Positions 34,736 through 50,517 of a DNA stretch of 64,000 nt are shown here, one piece after another; positions within the stretch are counted from its first letter, which is position 1; each line of letters opens with the position of its first letter. The DNA lies in contig CM060857.1 in the NCBI GenBank assembly GCA_030737835.1, positions 11,977,496-12,041,495 on the forward strand, given 5' to 3'. This stretch comes from Acorus gramineus. Lineage: Eukaryota > Streptophyta > Magnoliopsida > Acorales > Acoraceae. A model generated the notes under the pieces. The model did not search any database. It saw only the letters and a program-made list of their open reading frames with translations, and was not told the origin of the DNA. The translations under genes were made by a program, and so were the position numbers.

Positions 34736-35189
34736 ACTTTTTTATCAGATACAAATGACCTGTTTTTTTTTTTTGTCAAAAAAAAAAAAAAAATACAAAA
34801 TCTATCCTTTTTTATTCGCCATTGTTAACGGTTTGTTGGGGAAGAGAATCAGATGGATTGAAATCTTGATCGCCTAATTTTTTTTTTTTTTTTTCATTCA
34901 TATGGCTTTGCCCAAATCGGAACCCTAACATTCAAATTTTATTGGGAAAGGAATTAATGGTGCCCCCATTTGTGGAATTCGGTTACTTTGGGGAGAGGAA
35001 TTAATGGTGCCCCAATTTGTGGGATTCGGTTACGATTTTAATGAGGATATTAATGATAAGGATAGTTATGTAATTGGCCTTTTGGTGGTTAGAAAAAGTC
35101 AAACAAGGGACCAATAGGATTATGCCACCTATTGGGGCTCAGCAATGGGGCCTAATATTTGGGGCCCGGGTAGCAGCACTGTTTTATAT

Positions 35190-35950
35190 ATCATGTCAAT
35201 GATGTAAAGACAACAAACAAGATCACATATGTTTGGATTTGACTCGTGCTTGGGTGGAGTTCATATTTGATTTTAAAAGTTATTACAATAGTAGACTCTT
35301 GAAAAAAATTTATGTTTGATAAGTAAATAAAAATATGCAATATGAAATTGTGATGGACTTTAAAATATAATCAAATTAAGTTCTTTTAGGATCCGTGGTA
35401 GGAAATCCAATAAAATGTCATTGCAGATGTAAATGAGTTTTGAGCTTTTGCATCTGAACCTCGTATTTTTTGTGTTAGTAGTGCATTTTTTTGATGCATT
35501 TAAAAATATTCGAAAGTAGGCTTTTGGATGAATTTAAAATCTTGACATTTTGATATATATATATATCATTTAGATTTCATTTCAATAATTAGATTTGATA
35601 CAAATATTACATTTATCATTTCACCAAACCCTAATTAGGGTAGGGTCTGTTAATCCGGTCCCCCAACTAAAACATACCAACAATGAAATTTGTTGAATAC
35701 GGTCCCGTCACCACCACCACCCACATCCGAAACCAACTATAACCGATTATTACAAGTCATCCAGGTGAACTACAAACAAATCGGGAGTGACAATAATAAT
35801 TAGGGCTTCACCCAAACAGCGGTGTAAAAAATATCAATTCCATTTCAAAATTCAAAACTCCCCCTAAAAGCTAACGTCCGTCAAACTTCACCGTCAAATC
35901 TAACGCCTCTCTCCCGTCAGCACACGCACCGTTACGGAAACCGTCACATC
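35190..35950. other. Upstream region of beta-tubulin gene 1
   Basis: From about 35440 onward it aligns with 51695-52240 upstream of tubulin gene 2, with shared text such as CACCAAACCCTAATTAGG and CCCCCTAAAAGCTAACGTCC. This marks the left edge of the segmental duplication. No gene in the stretch. Confidence 0.6.
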
Positions 35951-35953
35951 CGA

Positions 35954-35962
35954 TATAAAAAT
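35954..35962 (+). promoter_or_regulatory. TATA box of beta-tubulin gene 1
   Basis: TATAAAAAT 132 bp upstream of the ATG, followed by a CT-rich leader (CCCCTCTCTCTCTCC). The same arrangement is present at 52244 in gene 2. Confidence 0.7.
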
Positions 35963-36093
35963 ATCCTCTCTTCCCTCACATTCCCCCCAAACCCTTCCAT
36001 TCGACGCTCCTTCCATTTCTCCAGATCTCCCCCTCTCTCTCTCCACCGTCAGATCCGACCAGTTCACGATCTCCACCGTCCGATCCGTCCAAG

Positions 36094-38800
36094 ATGCGAG
36101 AGATCCTTCACATCCAGGGTGGCCAGTGCGGGAACCAGATCGGGGCGAAGTTCTGGGAGGTGGTCTGCGCCGAGCACGGCATCGACTCCACCGGGAGGTA
36201 CAATGGAGACTCCGAACTCCAGCTTGAGCGGGTCAATGTGTACTACAACGAGGCGAGCTGCGGCCGGTTCGTTCCCCGTGCCGTTCTGATGGATCTAGAA
36301 CCCGGGACGATGGACTCCCTCCGATCTGGTCCGTACGGTCAGATCTTCAGGCCCGATAACTTCGTTTTCGGGCAGTCCGGGGCCGGGAACAACTGGGCCA
36401 AGGGTCACTACACGGAGGGGGCTGAGCTTATTGACTCGGTCCTTGATGTGGTGAGGAAGGAGGCCGAGAACTGTGACTGCTTGCAAGGTGAGGTTTGATT
36501 TGTTGTTTTTTTTGGGGGTCTTATGGTTTGTTTTGGTGGATCTGTGAATTATTGATTTTGTTTGTGTTTAGAAGTTCTTGATATGTGATTATTTGCATCT
36601 TATGTGGTTTTGGTTCAATGTATTTGCTTTTTTGTGAGGTTTTTTTTTGTTGGTTTTTATGTTTGTCTGTTGATATTGTTTGATCACTGTTATTCTAGGG
36701 TTTCCGTCTCGTCGTATTTGTCTTGTACATGTTAGATCGGTAAAATCAATGTTATTTGTGTCAAAGAAATTAATGCATATTCTGTACTTGTTATGCTTTT
36801 AGTGACCGTGAATTGCAATTTCTGTATCTTGATTAATGTTCTATCACTGTATCAATTTTTTCTTTAAATGCTGTATTTTTTTTTATTTGTAAAATTTAGG
36901 CAAGTCCTTAAAATGTGGTTGTTGAAATGTCTATTCTTTGGTGCTTGCTCACATGTTATGACAATGCACCGTTCTTTGTGAATTTTAAATCGAGTTTTCT
37001 TGTTTTTTTATTCTGGTTTTATATAATTGTGTACATGTGATTCTGTTTGTTAGTATTTTGGTTGTGAGTCCCTTTCAGTCACTTGTTGTCTTCTTGTGCC
37101 GAATTTGATGAATGACACCCTACAACGTTTTTGTCTCCAATATGTTACAACGAATCTTTTCAACTTACACTTTTTAATCTTCTTTAGATCCATCATTTGT
37201 AGGCTAATTGAATAATTACCTTTTCTGCATATATTATTTTATTTCATGCTCATATGTTTGGTTTCACATTGACAATTGTTTTCTCCATTAATTGTTTTTT
37301 GATCGTTGATATTGGTTACTTGAGAGTTATTTGTGCTGTATATTGATGCTTTTTATCCACCTTTACAACTAATGTTTCCTAACTGCTTGTTTTTGGTGTT
37401 CGATTTTCAAATTTTTTTTAAAATGGTTTGGTTTATCCCTGCGTAGATCCAAGTGAGAATTAACAGTTCATTTTCTTTATGACTATCATAATCCAATTTT
37501 GGAAGTTCACCTGATTTCTCCTGTGGATTTTTTTTCTGTTTCTGTGAGACCTGATGATTTTCTTCATTTCATATCCGTTTGTCTTCTTTTCAAGCAATCC
37601 TAGATACTATTTTTTAGTTTTAGGTGCAGCTATGTTTATCTATGATTGTTATGTGCAATTTCTGGTACTGGAGAGAATGTAGACATTTGGAGATGGCTTT
37701 TTGGCCTAGACGCTCTCCAATTTTAATTATTTCTTTGTCTAACTGTTCTATTGTTGCTCTGCATCAGGTTTTCAAGTATGTCACTCCTTGGGAGGTGGAA
37801 CGGGTTCTGGCATGGGAACTCTGCTAATTTCCAAAATCAGGGAAGAGTATCCCGATCGAATGATGCTGACCTTCTCCGTCTTCCCATCCCCTAAGGTCTC
37901 TGACACCGTTGTAGAGCCCTACAATGCCACCCTCTCTGTCCATCAGTTGGTCGAGAATGCCGATGAGTGCATGGTTCTTGACAATGAAGCTCTCTATGAT
38001 ATCTGCTTCCGCACTCTAAAGCTCACCACTCCAAGCTGTAAGGAAACCAACATTCATCTCTTGATTTGAGATTTCTCAGAATGAAAACACCACTAACACT
38101 CTTGTTCAAATTTTGTCCAGTTGGAGACCTCAACCACCTGATCTCTGCAACCATGAGCGGCGTCACTTGCTGCCTCCGCTTCCCTGGACAGCTCAACTCC
38201 GACCTTCGCAAGTTGGCAGTCAATCTCATCCCCTTCCCCCGCCTCCACTTCTTCATGGTTGGCTTCGCCCCCTTGACCTCTCGTGGATCCCAGCAGTACC
38301 GCGCCCTCACTGTCCCCGAGCTTACCCAGCAAATGTGGGACGCCAAAAACATGATGTGTGCCGCTGACCCCCGCCATGGCCGCTATCTGACTGCCTCTGC
38401 CATGTTCCGTGGCAAGATGAGCACCAAGGAGGTTGACGAGCAGATGATCAATGTCCAGAACAAGAACTCGTCCTACTTCGTGGAGTGGATCCCCAACAAT
38501 GTGAAGTCCACTGTCTGTGACATTCCACCGACGGGGCTGAAGATGGCATCCACCTTCATTGGAAACTCGACCTCGATCCAGGAGATGTTCAGGAGGGTGT
38601 CTGAGCAGTTCACCGCCATGTTCAGGAGGAAGGCCTTCTTGCATTGGTACACCGGGGAGGGGATGGACGAGATGGAGTTCACCGAGGCTGAAAGCAACAT
38701 GAATGACTTGGTCTCGGAGTACCAGCAGTACCAGGATGCAACTGCAGATGACGAGGGCGAGTATGAGGAGGAAGAGGAAGAGGATCTCCAGGAGGCCTGA
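36094..38800 (+). CDS. TUBB: Beta-tubulin, gene 1
   Basis: Three exons: 36094-36487, 37768-38037, 38121-38800; 447 residues. The start is MREI, the N-terminal motif used for tubulin mRNA autoregulation. The GTP-binding GGGTGSG loop is at the start of exon 2 ([14 protein letters not shown]), TTPSFGDLNH spans intron 2, and the C-terminal tail is glutamate-rich ([11 protein letters not shown]). It pairs with alpha-tubulin to form microtubules in the cytosol. Intron 1 is 1280 bp and intron 2 is 83 bp. The protein differs from gene 2 only at residue 76 (Leu versus Val) and residue 444 (Leu versus Val). Genes 1 and 2 are tandem duplicates in the same orientation. Confidence 0.97.
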
Positions 38801-39275
38801 GTGGTGTTAATCTGCTTGGAAAGAAGAGATTATGTTTCCATTGATTACTTTTGTCTGTTGTGGAGTTTTGGTTGCCTTTCTGCTTTGGGTGATGATGATG
38901 ATGGCTTTTGTTGCAATATCCAGTTGCTTTTGCTTTTACAGTGTGCATTTGTCCCTAAGATCTAGCTAAGGTTGTTTTTACTTGTTGGACATTGTTCAAG
39001 TCATCTGAATGATTTTGTTCAAATGTGTGTTGTGGAGTTTATTGACTTCTGTTTTGGATTCCTTGGATGTTCTTTGATGCTAATATTTGTAGAATTCATT
39101 TGTGTTCAAAAAGTAATGTTTGATTAAAGCAGATGTTTCATCCAATGATATATCAAAGTGAACTAATATTCAATCACAAATTCTCTGCCTTATATTGATG
39201 AATAGCAAAATAAAGGCTACAGAATCATCTTATTGACAAACAATCAGTACATTGAACAGAACAAGACTGGACTTT

Positions 39276-40774
39276 TCACTTGTTGAGTGACTCCCAAAGC
39301 ACACCCAGATCAACATTGCCTCCTGATAGAACAATTGCAATGTTTCTGCAGTTCTTCCAGGCTGGATTACTCTGGAATTCTTTGGATAGAACAGCTGCCA
39401 GGCCAATGGCCCCGCTGGGCTCCACGGCTACTTTCAGAATCTCATAACGCAATCCCATTGCATCAATTATTTCATGATCATCTTATAACATGTGGGATCA
39501 ATAATGTTTCAATACAACAGTAGGATATACTCAAATACAGTGAGACAAGGATTTCAAAACAGTGGTTGTAAAAAGGGGCTCACAAACTTCCCTATAGAAT
39601 CTTATTTTTATTAACTTCTAGTATCTCCTGAAAGAAAGTTCATGAATATCTACGCATCTTGGTGCCAACAAAAGTATCCCATTTTCCTTCATCTAATCAC
39701 ATTTTGTCATCCATTAGGCACCATTTAGTTGTTCTTCATATAAAACTGATCCTGCAGAGACATGCCGTTTAATTATATTGCCTAAATTGCTCTGAAGTTG
39801 AAGAAAAACCAAATAAGGTGCACCTATTGGTCCTGAATTTTAAAAACTTACATCAACAGACTGAACATTGTTACTTGCCAAGAAACAGACTAAGGATTCT
39901 CCACGATGCAGGACTAATTAGAAGACATGCGAACACTATATAAATGTGCATTTTTATGTTGTTAAACAGGATTTATAGAATATTAAAGGAGCCTTTGATC
40001 ATGGTGTTATTATTACCTCAAATCATGTTAAAAATATGACAGAATGATAAATCTCAGGTGGTTGCCCAATATGTCGATAAGCACACAATTTGTGTGCTCT
40101 TTTGGTGCCATAGTGCAGAAATTTGAGAAAACGCCCATGACCTTAGTATAAAGAACTCATTAAGGCTTGTGTTTATGCATCATGGATGGAAAATGAAAAA
40201 AAAAAAGAGTGAATGAATTTGAGTCAAAGAAAAGTGATGGAAAATGAAATAATTTCTCTTGGACCAGTTCTTCTGTTGTTTGAGCATATGATGGAAATTG
40301 ATAGAAAATGATTCAATCACTTTCTCTCACATTCACTCTTACATGGAGGTGAAAAATTCACCACTATCAACACAAGTGGCAAACAAAAATAAAGGAAAGC
40401 TCTCTCTCTCTCTCTCTCTCTCTGGCTTAGTGAAGACATTATTTATTTAGTGGTCAAAAGGAAAATTTTACTTTTCTCTCATTTTTCTTCACAATCGTGC
40501 ATGCACATACACATCCCAAATGTAGAAAATTTGTCATTGCCAAACCTGTAAATGACATAACAGGACATCTTTCAAACATAATGAAGATCTCACCCTTTCT
40601 GAAAGCATTCACACTTAAAATACAGCTTCCTGCCTGAAATCAGATATAGAGATTCAGAGGTCAATACTGAAGTTCTGTGAACATATGGGCTGATGCAAAG
40701 CTGCGCTTCCTTTATTGTTAGAATATCAGAACCATAGTTTTCACATTGTCACTGGTTCGTCTCTACGCATCCAT
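39276..40774 (-). pseudogene. Serine racemase pseudogene (only first and last coding exons remain)
   Basis: Aligned with the intact gene at 55281-58299, this copy retains part of exon 6 (39276 to about 39483, ending ..GVLWESLNK) and exon 1 (about 40595-40774). The segment equivalent to about 56270-57640 is deleted (junction near 40090), so exons 2-5, with the PLP lysine, catalytic serine and glycine loop, are gone. Exon 6 has lost its 5' part, and exon 1 carries a stop as codon 4 (ATG GAT GCG TAG). The intron text around 39530-40090 is still alignable. No enzyme can be made from it. Confidence 0.9.
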
Positions 40775-40779
40775 ATCTG

Positions 40780-42265
40780 AAACCAGGGAAACGCTGAAAG
40801 TGAATAAGCATCAAAGCATAATGTTTTTCAAATAAATTAAGAACAACTCCATCTGAAGCAGTGCATTAGTGGTCTGATCCTAAAGAATTAAAAATTTAAA
40901 ATGGTACAATATACACTATGAACAAAACAATGTATGAACAGGTTTGGGGAGTTGACAATGCTAGCATAGTAGCAGTGAGAGTGATTGTATTTTAAATATA
41001 TTAAAATATCATATATTTAATATGAAGTGATACATACCAATGGTAGGATACCAAATTGTATTGTTGGGTTCAGTGGATGGATCCCATTTAGAGGGAGTAT
41101 CCCATTCCCGCTACGTGGCCTAAAATGTATGAATAATGTTAAGGATAACCCTATACATCATATACAACTAGATATTTGGAATTTCATCTTTATATTATCT
41201 AATTCAATGCGGTGTTACTAATATATAATTCCAAAGTTTTTGTCAGATTTTATATAAAAAAATGCACAGTTCATTCCAGAGTCTCTGCTTTCAACTGTGG
41301 TTTCCAGGTAGCTTTTTGCTCACTGATTAAATTCAGTGGGAACTGTTTCACTGTATATTTCATTTAATCTTTGGCACTGTAATTTTCTTCTTCTTATTTT
41401 AGTGGAAAGTATGAATTTCTAATCAAGCAGATTGGAGAAGGTTTTGTTTTGTTTTTTTTTTTTTTTGGAAATAACAATATAGTTTTTTAGAAAATAAAAT
41501 TGGTGGGAGTGTCACTTCTTTGATATAAATTAAAATAGTACATTCCTATGAGAACAAGAACAAACTGAAAATAGAGTAAAAGAAGAAGCAAATATAATTA
41601 AGTCAAAATAGGAGAATCCATAAAAAACTAGGTAAAAGATTTAACCAGCCTCCCATGAAATCTCCTAAACACCAAAATCAGTTATCTAGATACCATCAGC
41701 ATGCTCCTCTGCGTCCGAACTGAGGTTGCCCCAATATAAAAGATTCTCCAGGGAAATAACAATATTGCAAGACAAATTTGATGAAATGAATACTTCATAA
41801 AAAAATATTTTTAAGAAAAATGATGCACTTGTTGTTTGAGGTCACATATGAGATTTTCTTTTGTATTGTATGTCTCTATGAGTCATTATGACCTCTAAAT
41901 AATTACATGTGACACAAAAAAAATTTAGACCAAATTATAGGATGGGTGTGTCAATTTTTTTTTAAAATGAAATGCACCTCCAGCGTTGGAATAAAAAACA
42001 TAACTACATAAATCGCCCTAACAAGACAAAAGCGTGATCTTACTTACTTTTGGGCAAAACATAAATGTGTCCATTATTCAGGTCCCATGAATTGCTTACC
42101 CATCACACATATTAATTACTTATTGTTTTTATGATATCTGATATCCCACGACTCCCATAACAAATCAACAAAGGTATCACCAACCCTCTCCTCCCTTTTC
42201 CAACAACCTTAGCTTCTTCAAGTTTGTCTTTAATTGCAGTGAGCTGTATCCACACTATCATGTAT
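40780..42265. other. Intergenic part of segmental-duplication copy 1
   Basis: From about 41160 to 42265 the sequence aligns with about 61500-62335 (for example TCTCTGCTTTCAACTGTGGT and GGTCCCATGAATTGC). It includes a (TC)n run near 40400 just outside. No coding frame supported. Confidence 0.5.
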
Positions 42266-43140
42266 TGACCATGTTTGTTGCAGTTTAAATTTACAGATTA
42301 TAAATTGTAACTTGTAGATCTTAATTTTTCTGATAAACCAACCGTTGTCATGTTTGTTGTTACTGTTAAAAAGCAGAGAATAATAAGCAATTGTTAATGT
42401 TTACTAGAATAAGTTGTAAAACAGCTTTTTGCTGTGTAATTGTCATAAATATCTCTTCCAAATGTAGAAATTAAATTAATTTCTATTTGATAAAAGAATG
42501 TAATTTTACTTATAAAATTAGTTTTATAAATTAAAAAAAAAACAAATTGATAAAATATTCAACATACATAAAAATCATCAAATTACAAATGGTTCTTCAA
42601 AACTAATGAAAAATAATGGAAGTTCTCAACACATTTAATAGGTGATGATGGTAACCCACTCGTCCTCTATTAACATTAAATAATATGTAAAATTTTTTAT
42701 GAAACCATGGATTCTACGTTAATTAGAAAACAGAATTTGAGAGACAAAAAATAGAACTTGATCATAATTAATAAAAAAACACAACGAAAATATTTTAGCT
42801 ACAATCCAAATTTTTTCCAAAGAAAAGGTTACAATCCAAAGTATCAAAATTTTTTTTATTTATTTCCCTTGGTATTTTTGGAAGGTGATTGGAAAAGTTA
42901 AAGGAAATGAAAAGACTTGGACATTAGTAAATATAAAGTGAAAGCTAGTTATGTCTAAAAGATTTTTTTTAAAATAATTCATAAATTATAATATGAAAAA
43001 CACCCCTAATCAAGCTTAGAGATTACTTTTTAAACTTGTTTTTAACTTAAATAAGTTTCAATAAGTTTAAACAAACATGCAATAACTGTTTATTTTAAGC
43101 TAAAAGCTATTGAAGAGGTTCTTTTCCCCTTCAATTAAAC
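42266..43140. other. Unassigned AT-rich insert
   Basis: Absent from duplication copy 2, which runs directly from the equivalent of 42260 to the equivalent of about 50176. No ends, coding frame or family recognised. Confidence 0.35.
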
Positions 43141-43917
43141 TTGTTTGTTGCAATAACGGAGCCTTTCTTCTCGAATCTGGACCCGCTCAAGGATGGATCT
43201 TGCACTCAAAAAGTGAATGAGAGGGACACCAGTGTGGTGCCAGCCAAAGGGCATTCGAAGAGATGTATTAATAAGGGAATTCGGGGTAAATCTCATTAAT
43301 TTGGTGGCTTAAGTGTAGATGAAAAGTTAGATACCTTAACTCCATGATTACCTCCCTTTTTATAGGGTCTGGCGGCTTAGATAGCCATTGCCACTATCTT
43401 CCTAGCCGTTGTAACAACTTTCCCCAATGACTGCTTAGTGGGCAATTTTAGTGGTAACCGCAATGCTTTAATGTAGCTCAACGTATCCTTAATCACCTAT
43501 GTTTTGTGGGTAATGGGTCTTAATTGCCTGCCTGACAGTTACAAGCGTTATAGGTGTCTGACCATTTCTTTGGTCCTCCTCGTAGTCCTTGGCCTGGTCG
43601 TTTACTCGATGCGCTTATAAGTGTTTTCCTGCGAGGTGTAAAACTGTCCGACCAGACCTTAATCTGGTCATGCCTCATTTACTCATTCACGAGATGCAAG
43701 GTCGTTCGATAAGATCTTATATCTAGGTCTGTCAACGGGTCGGGTCTAGACCCAGACCCGACCCGACCCGGACCCGATTACACGTGTAATATACCCGACC
43801 CGATTTGGATCTGATCCAAGTTGGACCCGACCCAGCGGACCTGAACAAACAAACGGGTCGGATCCGGGTCCACCCCGCCCCAACACGTTGGATCCAAGAC
43901 CCGATTGTTTTATTAAA

Positions 43918-45729
43918 GGATAATGTTTTTTTAGGCCCCAACTCATAGGCCTCATGAGGTGGCAGCAACATATTACTCATTATGCCCCTATATTGATTAT
44001 TTCCTTGCAATGTGGTTGACGGTTTTGATTTACCGATTACTGTGAGATCCCTTAATTCTTCTTCATCAAGTCATCTGAAAAAAACGGTTTTGATTCATCA
44101 ATTCTAAGATCCTATAATTCCTCTTCATCAATTCGAACCGATCCTCAATTCAATCACCTTTCAACGATTATGATTTCGATCAGCAACACTAATCGATCTT
44201 GTTTATGAAGAACGCGTAGGAGCATATTGTAATTCATAATTTGAGGTTTCGGAAGGCATCGAAGTTTTTTTTATTATTTGGATCTTACATAAATGTCTCT
44301 TCTATTAGGTTTGACATTTAAGGATTCATAATTGAATTTTGTTTTTGTTGTTGCTTCTAAATATTTAATCATTTTTTTTTTGAATGCTGTTACATTGACT
44401 ACATAATCTTAGATTTGATGGTATTTGTTGTTACATTGAACGTCATTCTCAATATCCAAATGTAACATTACATACTGTTAGATGCTGCCATTATATTGTA
44501 AATGTAACATTAAATTGTCATTTTCAAAATCTGTGTTTTTTTTGTTACATTTGTAAATGTGACAGTCATTTGCATAGTCATAATGATTTATTTTTGTTTG
44601 GACTTGTAAATTATTTATACGTGTTACATTCTAAAATGTAACAGTATACTATATGTGTATTATGTGGAAGTGTTACATTTTGTCATTTGTTTTTGATGTT
44701 GCAGACGAGTCTGCTACATTTTCGTTGGATGAGATTACATAAGAAATTGAAATTGATGATTTTAACTGAAGTTTGAATATCTGATTCGATTTTGTTTATT
44801 GAAGAACACGTGGGAGTAGATCGGAATTTATACTTTTGAGGTCTTGGAAGGCACAGAAGGTGGGTTTTTTTTTTTCATTTGGATCTCACATCAATGTCTA
44901 TCCGATCAGATTGGTCATTATTAGATTTATAATCGAATTGTGTTGTGTTTTTTGTTATAAATGCTTAAAGAAGAATATTATTCATGGATTGAATGTCATT
45001 TTTCATAGTTTTGATATGTTTGTATCAATATCTAAATGTAACACTAGATGTTGTTACATTTTATATGTGGTTGTTTGAATTGATGGTATTGCTACTTTCT
45101 TTACAACATAAGTAGTCATTTTCTTAACAGTGCTACATTTGTAAATGTAACAATCAGTTGCATACACAATGATTTGTATGTGCTGCAGTTGTAAATGTAA
45201 CAGTCATTCATAAATGTATATTTTTGTTACATTCGTAAATGTAATATTCAATCGCACACACATAATGATTTGTATTTGTTACATTTACATTTATGCAACA
45301 CTGTTACATTCTGTAACAGTTATAATCATAAAAAAAACTGAAACATTTTTTTTTTGTTATTTAGGTAATTTTGGTGTAATTTAGGTAAGTTTTGGTGTAA
45401 TTTTGATGAAAAACAATTTAAGTAATTTTTGTGTAAGTTAGGTAAGTTTTAGTGTAAAATTCATGGGCATTTCAAATTTTAAATTTTGAAATAGGTAAAT
45501 TTTAGAGTGGGATATATTTTTCAAAATAGGCAAATTCAAATTAATGTGAAAAATTAATAAGAGAAAAAATGGGGATTTGGATTAATGGGATCTAGTTTTT
45601 AATGAAGGGCATATTTGTATTTTACCATTTTATCAATTTTCAAAAGTCAACAAGCTAACCTATAAGGTGATGACACTTCATTGGGCCTGTGAGTGGGGCA
45701 TATGAGTTGGGGCCTAGGTATCATCACTC
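43918..45729. mobile_element. Mutator-like element with 9-bp target duplication
   Basis: 1812 bp, flanked by TTTATTAAA at 43909-43917 and 45730-45738. The ends share AGGCCCCAACTCATA in inverted orientation (left near 43933, right near 45700-45716). The interior repeats TGTTACATTT / AAATGTAACA at least ten times, often as a hairpin such as GTTACATTTGTAAATGT. No transposase is visible. The GGCCCCAA terminal core links it to elements A and B. Confidence 0.8.
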
Positions 45730-45783
45730 TTTATTAAAATATGCTCTTATATTATAAAACCATTAGTATTAGTTGATACATAA

Positions 45784-46159
45784 TTTTATTTCTTACTTAA
45801 CTTATTTTTGTATCCATAAGTTCATAAATCATAATCATAACAAGCACATAAATCATAAGTCATAATCATAATCATAACATTTTTTTTGTTGTGTTGATGT
45901 TGCAACTTGCAAGAACTTGATTGTTTAATATGTAATAAACTTAGTAATGTATTGTCGTTGGTTTATTTTGGACAATTAACTTATTAGTTTTTGAATTTGT
46001 ATAATCAATTAGTTTGTTGTATGATTTATGTTTATTATTTAGGTTAATATGTTAGTGTTTATTGTTTTGAATGTTGTTTAGGTTAATATTGTTTTGAATG
46101 TTTGTATAATTAGTTATGTTTATTATTTAGGTTAATATTGTTTTGAATGTTTGTATAAT

Positions 46160-46162
<3 letters not shown>
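45784..46162. repeat. Direct repeat, left copy, flanking element B
   Basis: About 378 bp nearly identical to 49213-49590. Both begin TTTTATTTCTTACTTAAC and reach GAATGTTTGTATAAT. The tail is itself a short tandem repeat (about 48 bp, TTATTTAGGTTAATATTG). Confidence 0.85.
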
Positions 46163-49212
<3,050 letters not shown>

Positions 49213-49215
<3 letters not shown>

Positions 49216-49590
49216 TATTTCTTACTTAACTTATTTTTGTATCCACAAGTTCATAAATCATAATCATAACAAGCCCATAAATCATAAGTCATAATCATAA
49301 TCATAACATTTTTTTCGTTGTGTTGATGTTGCAACTTGCAAGAACTTGATTGTTTAATATGTAATAAACTTAGTAATGTATTGTCGTTGGTTTATTTTGG
49401 ACAATTAACTTATTAGTTTTTGAATTTGTATAATCAATTAGTTTGTTGCATGATTTATGTTTATTATTTAGGTTAATATGTTAGTGTTTATTGTTTTGAA
49501 TGTTGTTTAGGTTAATATTGTTTTGAATGTTTGTATAATTAGTTATGTTTATTATTTAGGTTAATATTGTTTTGAATGTTTGTATAATTA
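49213..49590. repeat. Direct repeat, right copy, flanking element B
   Basis: Partner of 45784-46162. Beyond the shared part it continues with one more TTAGTTATGTTTATTATTTA unit and then single-copy text up to the hAT right end. Confidence 0.85.
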
Positions 49591-50175
49591 GTTATGTTTA
49601 TTATTTAGGTTAATATGTTTTTTTATGTTAGTGATTATTGTTTTGGATGTTGTTTAATAATTCATTTACTTCTTTTGAATTGTATAAAATTATATTCAAA
49701 CATAGTCTCATTAATAATAATGTTTTATTACAAAAAAATTTCAAATAAAATGATAAGGCAAACAAATACATGAGCTCTTGTTTTTTTTTTTTTTTTACCA
49801 ACCATTCGGATCGGGTTAGACCCGGACCAGATCCGGGTCCGATGGGTCCGGGTTCACATTTCCCCGGATCGCCAGGTCTTGCCATGGACCCGGACCCGAC
49901 CCGTTGACAGGCCTACTTATATCTAATCGTGTTTTATCTACTCGATGTGACATTCATCCACGAGGTGTAAGACCGTCCGACTAGACCGTTGATCTAGTCG
50001 TGTCACACCTATTCTGGAGTATCGTCATATTATTATGAATTTGGATTTGGGTTTCTGGATATCGGATATGGTAGCCCATACTTGTATAAGACCGGACACG
50101 TGTCATCCTTTGATAAGCTACATATTTTTCCCTCCAGAACTATAATCTTCGACTTATAAGTTTTAACAAACATGC

Positions 50176-50510
50176 ACTTTAATATCTAGGGTCAAAGACA
50201 TCCGAGTCTTTGCAAATATGCATAATCCCACAAAAATCCTTGTAAGCTTGGGTTTGAAAATACATGTTCTTGCACACACAAAAAAATATCACATACATCC
50301 TACATCAACCATAATTAAGTGTGAATTAGCTATTAAGAATCTCAAAAAGAAATATTCACCAAACAAACAAGTCAATTGAATCTCTCCTCCTTCTCAGTCT
50401 CATCCTCTCATTAACATTATAACAATATAAAATAACTCAATCTTTACTCAAAAATTTAAACCAACGCTACTTATACACACACAACACACTCTTTGAGGCA
50501 AGAAAATCTA
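50176..50510. other. Resumption of segmental-duplication copy 1
   Basis: Text around 50186-50345 (ATATCTAGGGTCAAAGACAT, CATGTTCTTGCA, CATCAACCATAATTAA) is alignable with 62345-62470. The duplication therefore continues here after the inserted block. Confidence 0.5.
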
Positions 50511-50517
50511 ATTTATA

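Larger units (their letters stand above)
31550..35184 (+). mobile_element. Element A: Mutator-like non-autonomous element, 3.6 kb
   Basis: It shares both termini with element B (46160-49215) in opposite orientation. The left end reads AAACAATAATGATTTTTG then GGGCCCCAA (31567-31575). The right end carries the complement TTGGGGCCC (35159-35167) and closes GTAGCAGCACTGTTT. The terminal inverted repeat is imperfect over about 45 bp. The GGCCCCAA core is shared with the element at 43918-45729, which has a clear 9-bp duplication, so a Mutator-like class is inferred. No convincing target duplication is seen for A itself. It holds a two-exon mini-gene (32123-33908) and eight tandem units of about 205 bp. 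There is no transposase. Confidence 0.75.

Noticed and set aside
38066-38120. Tubulin exon 3 starting with its own ATG at 38066
   Set aside because: This is the end of intron 2. The family sequence TTPSFGDLNH requires the splice 38037/38121. The same applies to 54066-54120 in gene 2.
38093-38644. Minus-strand ORFs over tubulin exon 3 (also 54093-54377) and over exon 1
   Set aside because: They are antisense shadows of a strongly biased coding exon, with no independent support.
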